Origin: Sordaria brevicollis
Lineage: Eukaryota > Ascomycota > Sordariomycetes > Sordariales > Sordariaceae
Reading direction: 5' to 3'
NCBI GenBank assembly: GCA_033439795.1
Contig: JAUTDP010000006.1
Span: 3,162,001 to 3,226,000 of the forward strand
DNA: 64,000 nt
Translations under genes and position numbers: made by a program
Part shown: in pieces, positions 10,691 through 20,425 of the stretch
Position numbering within the stretch: the stretch's first letter is position 1
How the letters are laid out: every line of letters starts with the position of its first letter
Notes under the pieces: model-generated
The model's input: the letters and a program-made list of their open reading frames with translations, nothing else
Told to the model about the DNA's origin: nothing
Databases searched by the model: none

Positions 10691-12551
10691 TCACAACGGC
10701 ACCCCCTCCATCAACTCCACCGCCCCCTCCCTTCCTACGGTGATAATCACATCCCCCAAAGTCTTGGTCAAGAACCCCGCCTCCGAATACGCAAAATAAT
10801 ACTCCCACTTGCGCCTAAAAACCTCAACATCCCTACCCGTCATACCGGGGTGTTGCTCCCTCAGCGCCGGCGCAATGCGGGTGTCAAAGTTGTTTAGGAA
10901 AGCCTCCCTCCACAACCTCAGGGCTTTAACATAATGCGCGCCGATATTTTCGATTTTCTCGATGATCAGGGTACCGTTGGATTGGGTGGTGATGTGGTTG
11001 AGCAGCTGCGTGGTGGAGGGGAGGTAGCCGCCGGGGAAGATGTAGTGGTTAATGAAGCTGGGGACGTAGGTTAGCTGGCGTCACACAAAAAGAGAGAGAA
11101 CGGGAAAAAAAGGGGGGGAAGAAAGAAAGGAAAATGCAAGAGAAGGAAAATGAAAAGGGGAAAGTGACTCACTCTTCCCGCCTCGAATACCTCCCATGCC
11201 TCCCCTCCGGCATCGTGATACACTGAAACACCGCAACCCCGCCATCTTTTTTCAGAAGTTTATCAACCCTCTCGAAAAACGTCGACAAAAACTTTTCTCC
11301 GACGGCCTCGATCATCTCGCATGAAATAATCTTGTCGTAGGGCGTCTCGGGGATAGGCAGCATGCGATAGTCCAGTACCAAAACCGTGATCCGGTCCGCC
11401 AGCCCCGCCGCCTTGATCTTCCTGTCGGCATAACTCTTTTGTTCTCGGGATAACGTAATACTCGTCACCCGACACCCCGTCTGCCTCGCGACTTCAATCG
11501 CCATGGTTCCCCAGCCGGTTCCAAACTCGAGGACGTGATCAGTGGGCTTAATCTTGGCCGCCTCGATGAAGTAGTTGATCTTTCTCATTTGCGCCTCTTC
11601 CAAACTTTCTTCTTCCTCCCCCTCCCCCTCCCCCTCCCCCTCATCCCCCCTCCCCTCAGTCCTCAGCCTCCAAATCGGACAACTATAAACCATATCCCCC
11701 GACAAAAACGCCTCGAACAATTCATTCCCAATATCATAATGCCTCGTCACATTCAACTCCGCCCTCTCCATCGTGTTCGTAATCCCCATCCTCACCAACC
11801 CCGTCAAATACGACCAAAGTCCCGAAACCACCGTCGCCCCATCATTCCCCAGCCGTCCCCGATTCAGCACAAACATGTGAAAAAACCCCGTCAGGTCCTC
11901 ACACTCCACCTCCCCCAACATGTACGACTCCGCGAAGCCCATGTCTGCAAACAGACACAACCTCACCCAAAACGCGTCATCCGTGACAACCAGTTCGACG
12001 CCCGGTATATCCGTTGCTTGTCGCTCTTCTTTTACCCCAGCGGCGCTTTGGCGGCGGCACAGGACGAAATTCCCCAGCTCCCCATCACCGGGGGCGGGAC
12101 CGGCGCCGAGGGTATCCCCAAACACGTGAATCTCGGCGGTTACTTGGTCGACTAGCAGCAGGGTGCCGGTTTGGAGACGCGAGAAGAAGGTGCTTTGGGT
12201 TAGGGCTTTGGCGAGGGAGACGGCGGGGGGGAAGGTGAGGCTGCCGAGCGTGTGGCGGAGGTGGGTGGCGGTGAGGGAGAGGAGGGAGAGGAGGGGGTGG
12301 GGATGAGATGAGGGAGGGGAGGGGGAGGAGGGGGTGGGAGGACATGGCTGTGGGTTGGGCTTGAGAGAGGTGTTGATGGGGGGATTCTTCGTTGTTTTGG
12401 TGGTGGTGGTGGTTGGGGAGGATTTGGTGGTGGGTGCGTTTGTGGGTGGTTTGGATGGTGTCGCGTTCGTATCTGTGGTGGTTGTTAGTGGGAGAATTGG
12501 ACATAATGGGAAGAGTTCTTACTCTACGACTTTCGTTGTTCTGGCAGACAT
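10691..12551 (-). CDS. Cyclopropane-fatty-acyl-phospholipid synthase (SAM-dependent methyltransferase)
   Basis: Transfers a methylene group from S-adenosylmethionine to the double bond of an unsaturated phospholipid acyl chain. The core shows TLLLVDQVTAEIHVFGD, RHYDIGNELFEAFLSGDMVYS, the SAM motif VLEFGTGWGTMAIEVA, ITLSREQKSYAD, ISCEMIEAVGEKF, then across an intron EDFINHYIFPGGYLPS and a C-terminal WEYYFAYSEAGFLT. Intron 11058-11172 has donor GTGAGT, branch CTAAC near 11074-11070 and acceptor CCCAG, phase 2, and restores a perfect family match. An acidic insertion (GEGEGEGEEEE) lies near 11620-11650. The 5' end is unclear: ATG 12549-12551 with a 50-nt intron at 12473-12522 (branch CTAAC) looks genuine, but the resulting frame differs by one base from the conserved frame read from about 12480 to 11173. 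A one-base error in this C-rich region, or another start, is needed. Confidence 0.83.
11058..11172 (-). other. Intron of CFA synthase gene
   Basis: 115 nt, donor GTGAGT, acceptor CCCAG, with CTAAC about 15 nt before the acceptor. A nearer-looking CAG upstream of the branch site would introduce a stop, so this acceptor is the one supported by frame and by the EDFIN motif. Confidence 0.8.
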
Positions 12552-13944
12552 GATGTCGGGAGGGACGGATATTTGTATCGCGAAAGGGTGTCGAGGTGTG
12601 GCCTGAGTCACTGGATAAGGTTTCGCCAGGTCGAAGGCTTGAGACCAGGTGAATGGTTCGCGGTATTGTGTCTGGCGCGTGAATTTGCGCGGGTATTTAG
12701 AACACTTCTCAAGGTCAATAATAGGTGGTTCGGATGGAAGTGCGTCAGGTCTGGTTGGCGGGTCAACAATGGATCATGGCCAGCGGGAAGAGGATGAGAA
12801 AGGTGAGACAGCCAGCAAACATCAGGCCGCGGACGAGAATGATGATCGTAGGTAGGCGACTTTATAGGATAATAAACGATCCAATAAACTAATGAAAAGT
12901 GCTGTTGAATATCCAATATTTGTAGTTTTGGAAGAGTTGCGGCTGTGAGTTCGTCGCCCCCACGGGAGTTGACTCTTGTGCTGTCTCGGTGGTGAGGTCG
13001 GCCAAAGGTTGCGAATGTGAGCTGATTTTCTTTGGCAAATTTGCTCGTGAAGAACGAGGAAGAGAAGTCAGGAAAGAGTGTCCGAGAAGAACCAACCTAT
13101 GGTTTCTGCCTGTCGCTGCAAGTGACTGATGAATAACTGTGAACGGCAAGAGCGACCGCTCACACATTTGGCAGGCAGTTCACCATACTCTACCAAAAGC
13201 GGAGAGCTAGTTGTATCACCGACCGTCGAGAATTCCTTGGTATGATGTCCGAGAATACGGTAAATTTCCGGGAAAAGAGATCGCGCATCCTGAGACCCAG
13301 TGAAGCCATCGTGAGATTTGCAACCCTGACCGCGGCCGCTTGCCACATGTTCCCGAGTACACCATCTCACACTCCTTCTTCTTTTCAACCGTTCGTTTTC
13401 AAAGCGTTTCACCACTCGATCTCTTAGCAAGAACTGAAAGTGAACAGGTGGGCAGCGTCAAGCTTGCTGTAAAACTATTCCTTGGTGAGGAAAAGAGGAC
13501 CGGGAGTGACTATTCACCTGCACGTCACCAACCCAAGTTTCCAGGGCAATGAAACTTTTTGATATCCCTCGACATGACCACTAAACTTTCTCTCAATCTT
13601 CGTTCTTGAAGGAGGGCAATATCCCATAGCTCTCCCCTTTACCCCCCAAGTCGCCCCCAATTCCTTCAAGTTGTCATCCCTAACCCATTCTCGTAAGTAG
13701 TGCTCTTCACCAGCCTCGGACCTGATACTGGTCTATCTCTGCCCTGGCGTGGGTTCTCTTTGTCATTTGACGATCTGACTGGAACTTGTCTCTTTCCTTC
13801 GTCGCAAAGGCTGCCTCGGGGTTGCTCGTAGGACCGTTGGAGGTGTCGTCTCCCCCCCGCTTTTCCACTCCCCATTTCCTAGTCTTCACCCTCACCACAA
13901 ACGTCCCACACCTCCCACACCTCTCACACCTAGTCACCTCCCCC
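12552..13944. other. Intergenic, no supportable gene
   Basis: Region between the 5' end of the CFA synthase gene and the 3' end of the RNase H2C gene. It has several frames of 80-120 codons on the minus strand (for example around 13068-13430) without recognisable motifs or splice structure. I call none of them. Confidence 0.5.
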
Positions 13945-14540
13945 TCAAAAAGAATGCACCCTCCCCGCAAACCCAACCCACTCCTCCACCCCCCTCACAT
14001 ACCCATCCCCCACCGCATCCGCCAGCGTCTCATGGCCCCAGACCACAAACTGATTAAACTCTGCCTGCACCTCCATCTCGCCCCCGACTTGCGGCTCCTT
14101 CTCCCTTTCCTCCTCAGCGTCCAAGTCTACCACTTCTGGTTCCGGTTCTGGTGAGTTATCCATGACGAATGACATCTCATGCGCCATTCTTGGTTTTTGC
14201 TGTTCTTGCTTTGATTGTGCTGAGGAAGGTTGGGTGGACTTGGATTTGGATGCGATGATACCGCGGTAGCCAGACGGTAGAGGGACGGGGTAGCCGTGGA
14301 GTTTGCGGCCGCGGAAGTAGGCTGTTTTTATACCATCTATCTTTGGAGTCAGCACCGTGCTTGATTTTTGAGGTTCGAAATGGGAGAAAAACTAAACTGA
14401 CCTTCGTCACGGGGATTCCAAAACGACTCTATCGGTTCTACACTCCCATCGTGGTGGATCTTGCAGGGGAGGAGGTTGGGTTTTGTTTTTGGTGTTTCTT
14501 TGTTTGGGGAGGACTGGAAGGCAAGGATTGGTTGGGTCAT
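13945..14540 (-). CDS. Ribonuclease H2 subunit C (non-catalytic)
   Basis: Accessory subunit of the heterotrimeric nuclear RNase H2 that removes ribonucleotides from DNA and RNA:DNA hybrids. Spliced length is about 176 aa. Exon 1 (14402-14540) starts MTQPILAFQSSPNKET and contains NLLPCKIHHDGSVEPIESFWNP, typical of the N-terminal beta strands. The 65-nt intron 14337-14401 (donor GTCAGT, acceptor TAG, phase 1) leads to DGIKTAYFRGRKLHG and VPLPSGYRG, the family signature. The middle is acidic (EPEPEVVDLDAEEEREKE), and the end (FNQFVVWGHETLAD ... VEEWVGFAGRVHSF) is the usual C-terminal helix pair. It lacks catalytic residues, as expected. Same strand as Trs85 upstream, 700 bp away. Confidence 0.88.
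14337..14401 (-). other. Intron of RNase H2C gene
   Basis: 65 nt, donor GTCAGT after CGT GAC GAA G, acceptor GATAG. The alternative acceptor AAAG five bases upstream gives the wrong frame. Confidence 0.75.
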
Positions 14541-15242
14541 TTTTTTGTCTTCTTTTTGGCTTCTTGTTTCTGAATTTGTCGATATGGGCTGGTTTGGTGT
14601 GTGTGTAAGAGAAGTAGTATTTGTAAGGAGTAGACGGAGCAGAGTTGAGCTGAGTTGACTTGACAGATTTTGGTGATTACAGTGATGATGGTGGTGATGG
14701 TGATGAATGGAAGTTGAGTGAGACGCGAATGAGAAGTGGAAAACGCGTCTGTCGTCTGAGAACCCCGAGGATCGAGCAAGTGCAGGGGACGCACGGATCA
14801 CTTCTTAGGTTTGTTAAGTGCTTGCATGATTTGATGGATGGGACGACGAGCTGTCAACCCTAACCCCGGCGTCTGCACTTCTGCCCGTGTTGGAGGTCGT
14901 CGGCGACGGGGATGGGAGGGAGACACTCGCTTGGTATATGAAGATACCCAAATGTATGAGGATGTAACTATTTTATGTCATGTTCCATGTAAGCACCAAG
15001 ACCATTCATTGTATGGGGAAAGACACCAAACGAGGTTTGTCGATAGGATTCATAATTCTAACCATTCAACATTCCATTCGTCATTACTATTCATATAAAC
15101 CTTTTACTATACCGAGAAGCGAGCTGCTGCCTCTATTGTTCTCCTGCCCCCACCGTTTGTCATCTTATTCTTCTTCTCCCGTCTCTATAACATCTCATGT
15201 CCTGTTAAGTCCTGTTTACCAACCCCCCTATGCTTCCCTCTA
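14541..15242. other. Intergenic between RNase H2C and Trs85 genes
   Basis: 702 bp holding the RNase H2C promoter and the Trs85 3' end. A GTGATG-type tract lies at about 14680-14710. No gene seen. Confidence 0.5.
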
Positions 15243-18035
15243 CTAGTTACTCTTATCCCCACCCCCATTCCCACTCCCACTCCCACTCCCATTCCCACTC
15301 CCATCCCTTCCTTGTGAACCCTGCCCCTGCCCCGCCAAACGCAAAGGCATCAACGGACTCAAAGGCGCCGGTTCCAAGTCCGCAGACGATAACACTCTTG
15401 ACGTCCTAACAGCCATGCTCGCCTTCCTCGGTCTGGTGGGACTATTCCCGCTGGTTGGGGTTGCGTTTTCAAATCCTCCTGTTGCTCCTCCTGCTGACCC
15501 TGATTGCCCATGTTGTTGGTGGCTAGGGTCGGAAGAGGCCCGTATGATCTCCGGTGACTGTGACTGTGACGCCGACGAGGCACTAGGCGTTGGCACAGCG
15601 GGTTGTGAAGCAGAAGCGGAAGAGGTAGACTGTCCATTAAACCCGTCTTGTTCCACATCCACATCCACTTCTACTTTTTCCGTCGTTTCCCCCTTCCCTG
15701 GTCCGTCCGTAGCTGATGGGTCGGTTTTGGGCCGGATAGTAAGGTTACTACCCTCATCAAACTGCAGTCCCAATCCCAATCCCAGTCCCTCCCCCCCTTC
15801 CATCGTCTTCTCACCAGCGTGGTGACCCTCAGCCTCCAAAGCCTCAGCATACTCCCTCGTCACCCTCACCCCCTCTCTCACAGCCTCGTTCAACCCCGCC
15901 AAAAGTTCCGAAGCCCCGCCGAACCCCTGAACGCCGAATTCGCTGGGGAGGAGAGAGTACATCCTCCGCGCATCTGCCAGACACTTTTGGGCTTGGAGAT
16001 ATTTACCCATGCCCACCCACGCCTGCGCAGCCAGGACGCTCCACAGTGCTGATTTCCTCCGTCTGGACCCCCACAGCTGCGAGCCGGTGCCGCGTTTCGA
16101 AGCATAACAGACGGCAAGTCGTTCGCGGAGTAGAGCGTCGCCTATGGAACCGAAAAGACGCATTTCCAAAAGGCGGGTTCCCCACCTCACAGACTCGTCT
16201 ATCCCGGTGCCGCCTCGGAGACGTAAAAGTTCGAGAGAGAGGAGAGTTGAGCGGACGGCGCCGTACAACGAGGAGCAGCGCGTGTGGTACGAGTAGAGAG
16301 CTTGTTCGACCATCGGATTAATAATTTCCACGCGGTTCTTGGAGGACATGTTCTGCGGCATGATCAACAGCGATAAAGCGGCCATTTCGTTGGCTGAGGC
16401 GTGGTATTTCCAGGCTTTATCGTTTTGGAAGTCGGTTCGGAGCAGGTCGTAGGTGGACATGGCTAGTTTCCAGTCGCGGAGCATAAAGGCGAAGTCGGCG
16501 AGCCGGCGCATGATGGCTTCGGGCGTGTCGGGGCGGTAGTAGCCGAGGGTTTCAAAGTTGGAGGAGCTGCCGCTGGTGGAGGAGCGCGAGGAGGAAGAGG
16601 AGGAGCCGAATACGGTGAAGCGTTTGGATAGGGACATGAAGCGCCCGGAGATTCCGCGACGGCGGGAGGCGACTTGGTCGTTCCAGAGGGAGACGTTGCG
16701 TTCCATGGTGGGGATTATGCTCTGGATGACCATTTCGCGGATGAAAGTGCGGATGGCGGTGGCGTCGGATTCGAATATGTACCGATTAAAAAGGTGCGGG
16801 TCGTCGTCGAAGGAGTCTTGGAGTTGTTCGGACCGTTCGATGTCGGCGAGTTCTTCGGAGGCCGACATCCAGTCTGATCGCGGCAGGGGAATACTGTCGT
16901 CGTCGGTCTCGGCTGACTGAGAAGAGCGAATACGTAAAAGGTGACAGTGTAATCCAAAGTGGCGCTTCATTTGGTCGAAGAGTTGCATGGATTTTGTGAT
17001 GTCGCTCCGTTCTTCGTCGTGGACTAACACATAATACCGCAAGAAATCGCCGTCAACCCATGGTGGTATCCTTTGTTCGGCCGGTGTGGTTTCGCTGTAC
17101 AACTGTCGCAGAGCTTCGATCGGAGCTGGGTGTCGTGAGCTGATGGCTATTACGCATGCTACCGGATGAGAAAAGGTTTCGTGTGACGCCATAGGGATAC
17201 CAGACAATAATCGTCGAAGATACAAGGCGTAATATGGTGATGGAGCGTCTGTGTCGAGCCCTTGCCTAGAGGGTGTCGTCGGTGTGGCTGTCCCCATGCT
17301 TGCCTCCTCTGCAAATCCCAAATGCTTCTCGACCACCTGTTCCACCTGTTGAACCAAGCTCGTCTTTTTCCTTGGCATGCTGTATTGTCCCGGTGGTTGT
17401 CCGTTTGGCGGAGGTCCCCTTAGTGATCGCGGGTCTGGTAACGTATCTGGATCCTCTACAGCCTCCCCAAACTTTGTAAATCGGACCGAAAAGTCATCCC
17501 ATGCTTTTGATGCCCCGTTGCTGTCTCTTATCGTAACCCTCCCCTGAACTCGCTCTCCAAACGGTCGGAGTAGCTCAAACAAGCCTCCCTTGAACCCCTT
17601 CTCCTTGACCAAGTGTTCGACATCTTCGGAATCGTGGATAGCGATATGTGGGACGAAGCTCTTGAGGATTAGGTTGAGAGGATCGCCTGGGTTCTCGGCG
17701 GCTGCTGTGTCGAGGAGGGATTGCTTAAATCCGCCGCTGCCGAAGACAGAGCCGGTCAGACTGCGGGCTGGCGAACCCATGGGTGCTGGTGACCCGGAGC
17801 GGGAGCCCGGTGGTGTAAGTGTTGACCTGAATAAGGAGGCAGCCGAGGGGTTCGTTCGTCGTTCGCGGACGGGGGTGGTCGGTTGGGTTTCTGCTGGGTT
17901 GGGGAGAGGGCGGGAGTCGAGAACAAGCGGCTGTCCCCGTTGCTTGGAGGGTAGGGGCTTCATGGTGGGGTTGGCCATGGTGGGCAGCGACGCGAGAGGG
18001 TCGGCGTTAGGGGGCGCATTGTCGGCGGACTGCAT
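15243..18035 (-). CDS. TRS85: TRAPP complex subunit Trs85 (TRAPPC8 homologue)
   Basis: Subunit specific to TRAPPIII, the Rab (Ypt1) exchange factor that acts in autophagy and ER-Golgi traffic. A single exon of 930 aa starts at ATG 18033-18035; a second Met 19 codons in (MANPTMKPLPSK) is an alternative. Residues 20-105 are Pro/Ser-rich. The conserved region begins FVPHIAIHDSEDVEHLV near 130 and includes LYLRRLLSGIPMASHETFSHPVACV, VDGDFLRYYVLVHDE, LFNRYIFESDATAIRTFIREMV, RLADFAFMLRDWKLAMSTYDLLRTDF (tetratricopeptide-like) and RCSSLYGAVRSTLLSLELL, through about 725. The last 200 residues are low complexity, ending in Gly-Ser/Gly-Asn repeats. The long hydrophilic tail is unusual but is encoded without interruption. 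Confidence 0.92.
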   Translation of the reverse strand: MQSADNAPPNADPLASLPTMANPTMKPLPSKQRGQPLVLDSRPLPNPAETQPTTPVRERRTNPSAASLFRSTLTPPGSRSGSPAPMGSPARSLTGSVFGSGGFKQSLLDTAAAENPGDPLNLILKSFVPHIAIHDSEDVEHLVKEKGFKGGLFELLRPFGERVQGRVTIRDSNGASKAWDDFSVRFTKFGEAVEDPDTLPDPRSLRGPPPNGQPPGQYSMPRKKTSLVQQVEQVVEKHLGFAEEASMGTATPTTPSRQGLDTDAPSPYYALYLRRLLSGIPMASHETFSHPVACVIAISSRHPAPIEALRQLYSETTPAEQRIPPWVDGDFLRYYVLVHDEERSDITKSMQLFDQMKRHFGLHCHLLRIRSSQSAETDDDSIPLPRSDWMSASEELADIERSEQLQDSFDDDPHLFNRYIFESDATAIRTFIREMVIQSIIPTMERNVSLWNDQVASRRRGISGRFMSLSKRFTVFGSSSSSSRSSTSGSSSNFETLGYYRPDTPEAIMRRLADFAFMLRDWKLAMSTYDLLRTDFQNDKAWKYHASANEMAALSLLIMPQNMSSKNRVEIINPMVEQALYSYHTRCSSLYGAVRSTLLSLELLRLRGGTGIDESVRWGTRLLEMRLFGSIGDALLRERLAVCYASKRGTGSQLWGSRRRKSALWSVLAAQAWVGMGKYLQAQKCLADARRMYSLLPSEFGVQGFGGASELLAGLNEAVREGVRVTREYAEALEAEGHHAGEKTMEGGEGLGLGLGLQFDEGSNLTIRPKTDPSATDGPGKGETTEKVEVDVDVEQDGFNGQSTSSASASQPAVPTPSASSASQSQSPEIIRASSDPSHQQHGQSGSAGGATGGFENATPTSGNSPTRPRKASMAVRTSRVLSSADLEPAPLSPLMPLRLAGQGQGSQGRDGSGNGSGSGSGNGGGDKSN
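15258..15310 (+). repeat. CCCACT hexamer repeat encoding the Trs85 Gly-Ser tail
   Basis: Repeats of CCCACT/CCCATT on the plus strand, read on the minus strand as GSGSGSGNG-type codons at the extreme C terminus of Trs85. Copy number probably varies between strains. Confidence 0.8.
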
Positions 18036-18312
18036 GAAGTCGTCTGTCTGTCACTCCCGTCGTTATGGTATCGATACACGGTCGTAGTAGTGTACAGGTA
18101 ATTATTGTTACGGTGCAGATGCTGTGACGACACTTGGTGAAATGGGATGATGGGTAGGTGCTGTGTCTCGCTGTAAGCCGTGTACAAGTAGAGGTACCCT
18201 AGTGGACAGATGGCGGGGCGGTATCGGTCCGGCGTGGAGCACGGTATCGGCAGACGGAAAACGGAAAGGTCACGGCGTTCGGAGACACAAAGTGGACTGC
18301 TGACGGCCGAAG

Positions 18313-19275
18313 ATGCAAGGTGGAAACAGCGTGGAAACAGTGAGGTCAGTCGGCGCCGCGGCCCTGAAGCCCATGCCTGTCCATCTTCGGGGCTCCGCGT
18401 CCTCCCGTCCGCTGACGTCCGGCTGGTCTGTGCTTGCTGCTTTCCTATCCTCTTATGCCAAAGCATCCTATCACGTGGTGCTTGGGATGCCACCCAAGAG
18501 CTTTCTCATCTGCCACTTTTCCTCTTTCATCTTTCCCCTGAACAAAGTAAACAATGACGCCCCACTCGCTGCTGGTCTCTTTGACTTTGACCAAGCTCAA
18601 TCTTTGGAGATGCTCTCAAACAGACAGACACTTGAGATTCATACTTTACAACCCGGCACCTCAACCTCCCTGACCGCTTCCTGTCTTCCAACACTCCGAC
18701 CTCCGTCTTCGACATACTGTGTAAGCGCAAATAATCCTGGTTTTTGTACAGCAAGAGACAAACTGCGCTTTGTGAGATCAGGATTTGAGCAAACGACATG
18801 GTTCTCTGAGGATTCGGAGTCGCAAGAGCGCAACTCAATTACAGGCAAAACCTCGCGATATCTACCGAACTCCGGTGAGCTGACGAATATTTGGCCCGGC
18901 GCTCTTCGTCAAGTCGACCAAGGAGCATATACTCTGTCCTTTGCGCCTATGTTCCGATTCGCGGGATACCGTGACGCCGTTGGAACGTGCTCTCATAAGC
19001 GGTTCCAGCAAATGGATAGTTCCAATGGCGATATGGCGACATGGCTACTCAAAGACGGTTCATCATTAGCCATCTCGGCTGAATGTTTCTGTCCCTTACA
19101 GTACCAATGGCCGAGCTTGGTGAAAGGTAACGTTAACTGCTCTTCTATAGACAGCAGTGGACGGCCTTTACGGCAAACTTTTGATGGTGCATCTTACGTC
19201 ATTATACAACACCACGGCAGAAATATCACGACGTTTTCGCACCATGGGCTCAATACTTGGCCAAGTTCGATATAA
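18313..19275 (+). CDS. Possible orphan protein, 320 aa
   Basis: A 963-base frame open from ATG at 18313 with no recognisable domain, signal peptide or transmembrane segment. An in-frame Met (MPPKSFLICHF) about 55 codons in could be the real start. The first part overlaps the likely 5' leader of the oppositely oriented Trs85 gene. Codon choice is not as strongly C-ending as in the confident genes nearby. It could be a lineage-specific gene, an antisense transcript frame or chance. I do not recognise it. Confidence 0.25.
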   Translation: MQGGNSVETVRSVGAAALKPMPVHLRGSASSRPLTSGWSVLAAFLSSYAKASYHVVLGMPPKSFLICHFSSFIFPLNKVNNDAPLAAGLFDFDQAQSLEMLSNRQTLEIHTLQPGTSTSLTASCLPTLRPPSSTYCVSANNPGFCTARDKLRFVRSGFEQTTWFSEDSESQERNSITGKTSRYLPNSGELTNIWPGALRQVDQGAYTLSFAPMFRFAGYRDAVGTCSHKRFQQMDSSNGDMATWLLKDGSSLAISAECFCPLQYQWPSLVKGNVNCSSIDSSGRPLRQTFDGASYVIIQHHGRNITTFSHHGLNTWPSSI

Positions 19276-20425
19276 TGTGCATCATTGATAAGAGAGTCAC
19301 TGATCGATTCTGATCTCTTCCGCCTCTCCATGAGAGCCTCTTTACTCTACTCAGCCAAGGAATGAGTTACTTGTATACCCAAAACAAACTGAAAGAGGCT
19401 GATCTCACATGGTACCTGATCTTCCTGCCCCCAACACCACAAACTCACCCCAGCTTCTTGGCAAATCCGATGTGCAAGCCAAGATCATATCAATATCAAC
19501 CTCATCAACCTCCTTGAAGATGACTGCCGAGAAAATTCTCCACTTTTATAGATGAACATATTCTCTTCTCGCCTCATCACTCTTCCATTTTGCTCTGGAT
19601 CGCGCAGAATATGGACCGAATACCACCTTCTTCCCGCTCGATATACTACATCCTCACTTTTATGGAGGCTAAACTTCTGAACTCGGATCTCATAGCCCCA
19701 GTTCCCGAGTACTGTTGCATTCGGGTGAGCCTGTATGATTCCGCTCGCGGGCCTTCCACATCTCATCATTTTCTTTGGCCTCATCACTGACGGACAGAAG
19801 CTAGAGAACGTGTACATCCTATAAGCTTTCCAGCCGAGTGGCTTGCTTCGGGTCGAAAATGTCCGATTCCGCCAAACTATCGGTGTCAGGAACGAACACA
19901 ACATCCAGGTCTCAAGCTGAGACCAGCAGATGCAAACAGCAAAAAGCGCTTCACCTCATCTACTCTCGTTACATAGCATACACGAGCTTGCCAGTTCCTG
20001 GTTAACCATAGGAAGCAGTGACACATGAACCGCAGAAAACTCGGCCAAGTCGGCACACTGCATTTTAACCTTCTTCCTCACACTCCGCATTCATTTACCC
20101 AACCTCGGGCGTCGGTTCCCGGGCTGCGTAATCCTCCTTACCATCCCATATGGCAATTTTGCTCTTAGCGATAGTTTCATACCACGGTCGCGGAAGCGGT
20201 GGTAACTCGAGTTACAGGCGCCCCAGTCGGTTGATGTTTGTTTAATTTATGTCTGCATATTCGCGGTTGGCTACCCCTGGAAGGACCGGGCCATGTTCTC
20301 GTCAAACTGTTTCTCGGCCAGAGATCCGAGAACACATATAACTCACTGCACGCAGTCATGGCCTGTGTCGCCAGACTGAGAATCTGTGTCCCCATCTAGC
20401 ACCGGTCTTCGGAGAATTAACCACC
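19276..20425. other. Intergenic 5' region of the polysaccharide deacetylase gene
   Basis: About 1.15 kb with short frames only. It contains the promoter of the plus-strand deacetylase gene. No specific motif can be supported. Confidence 0.45.

Noticed and set aside
13068..13430. 120-codon minus-strand frame
   Set aside because: No motif, no splice extension, ordinary length for chance.
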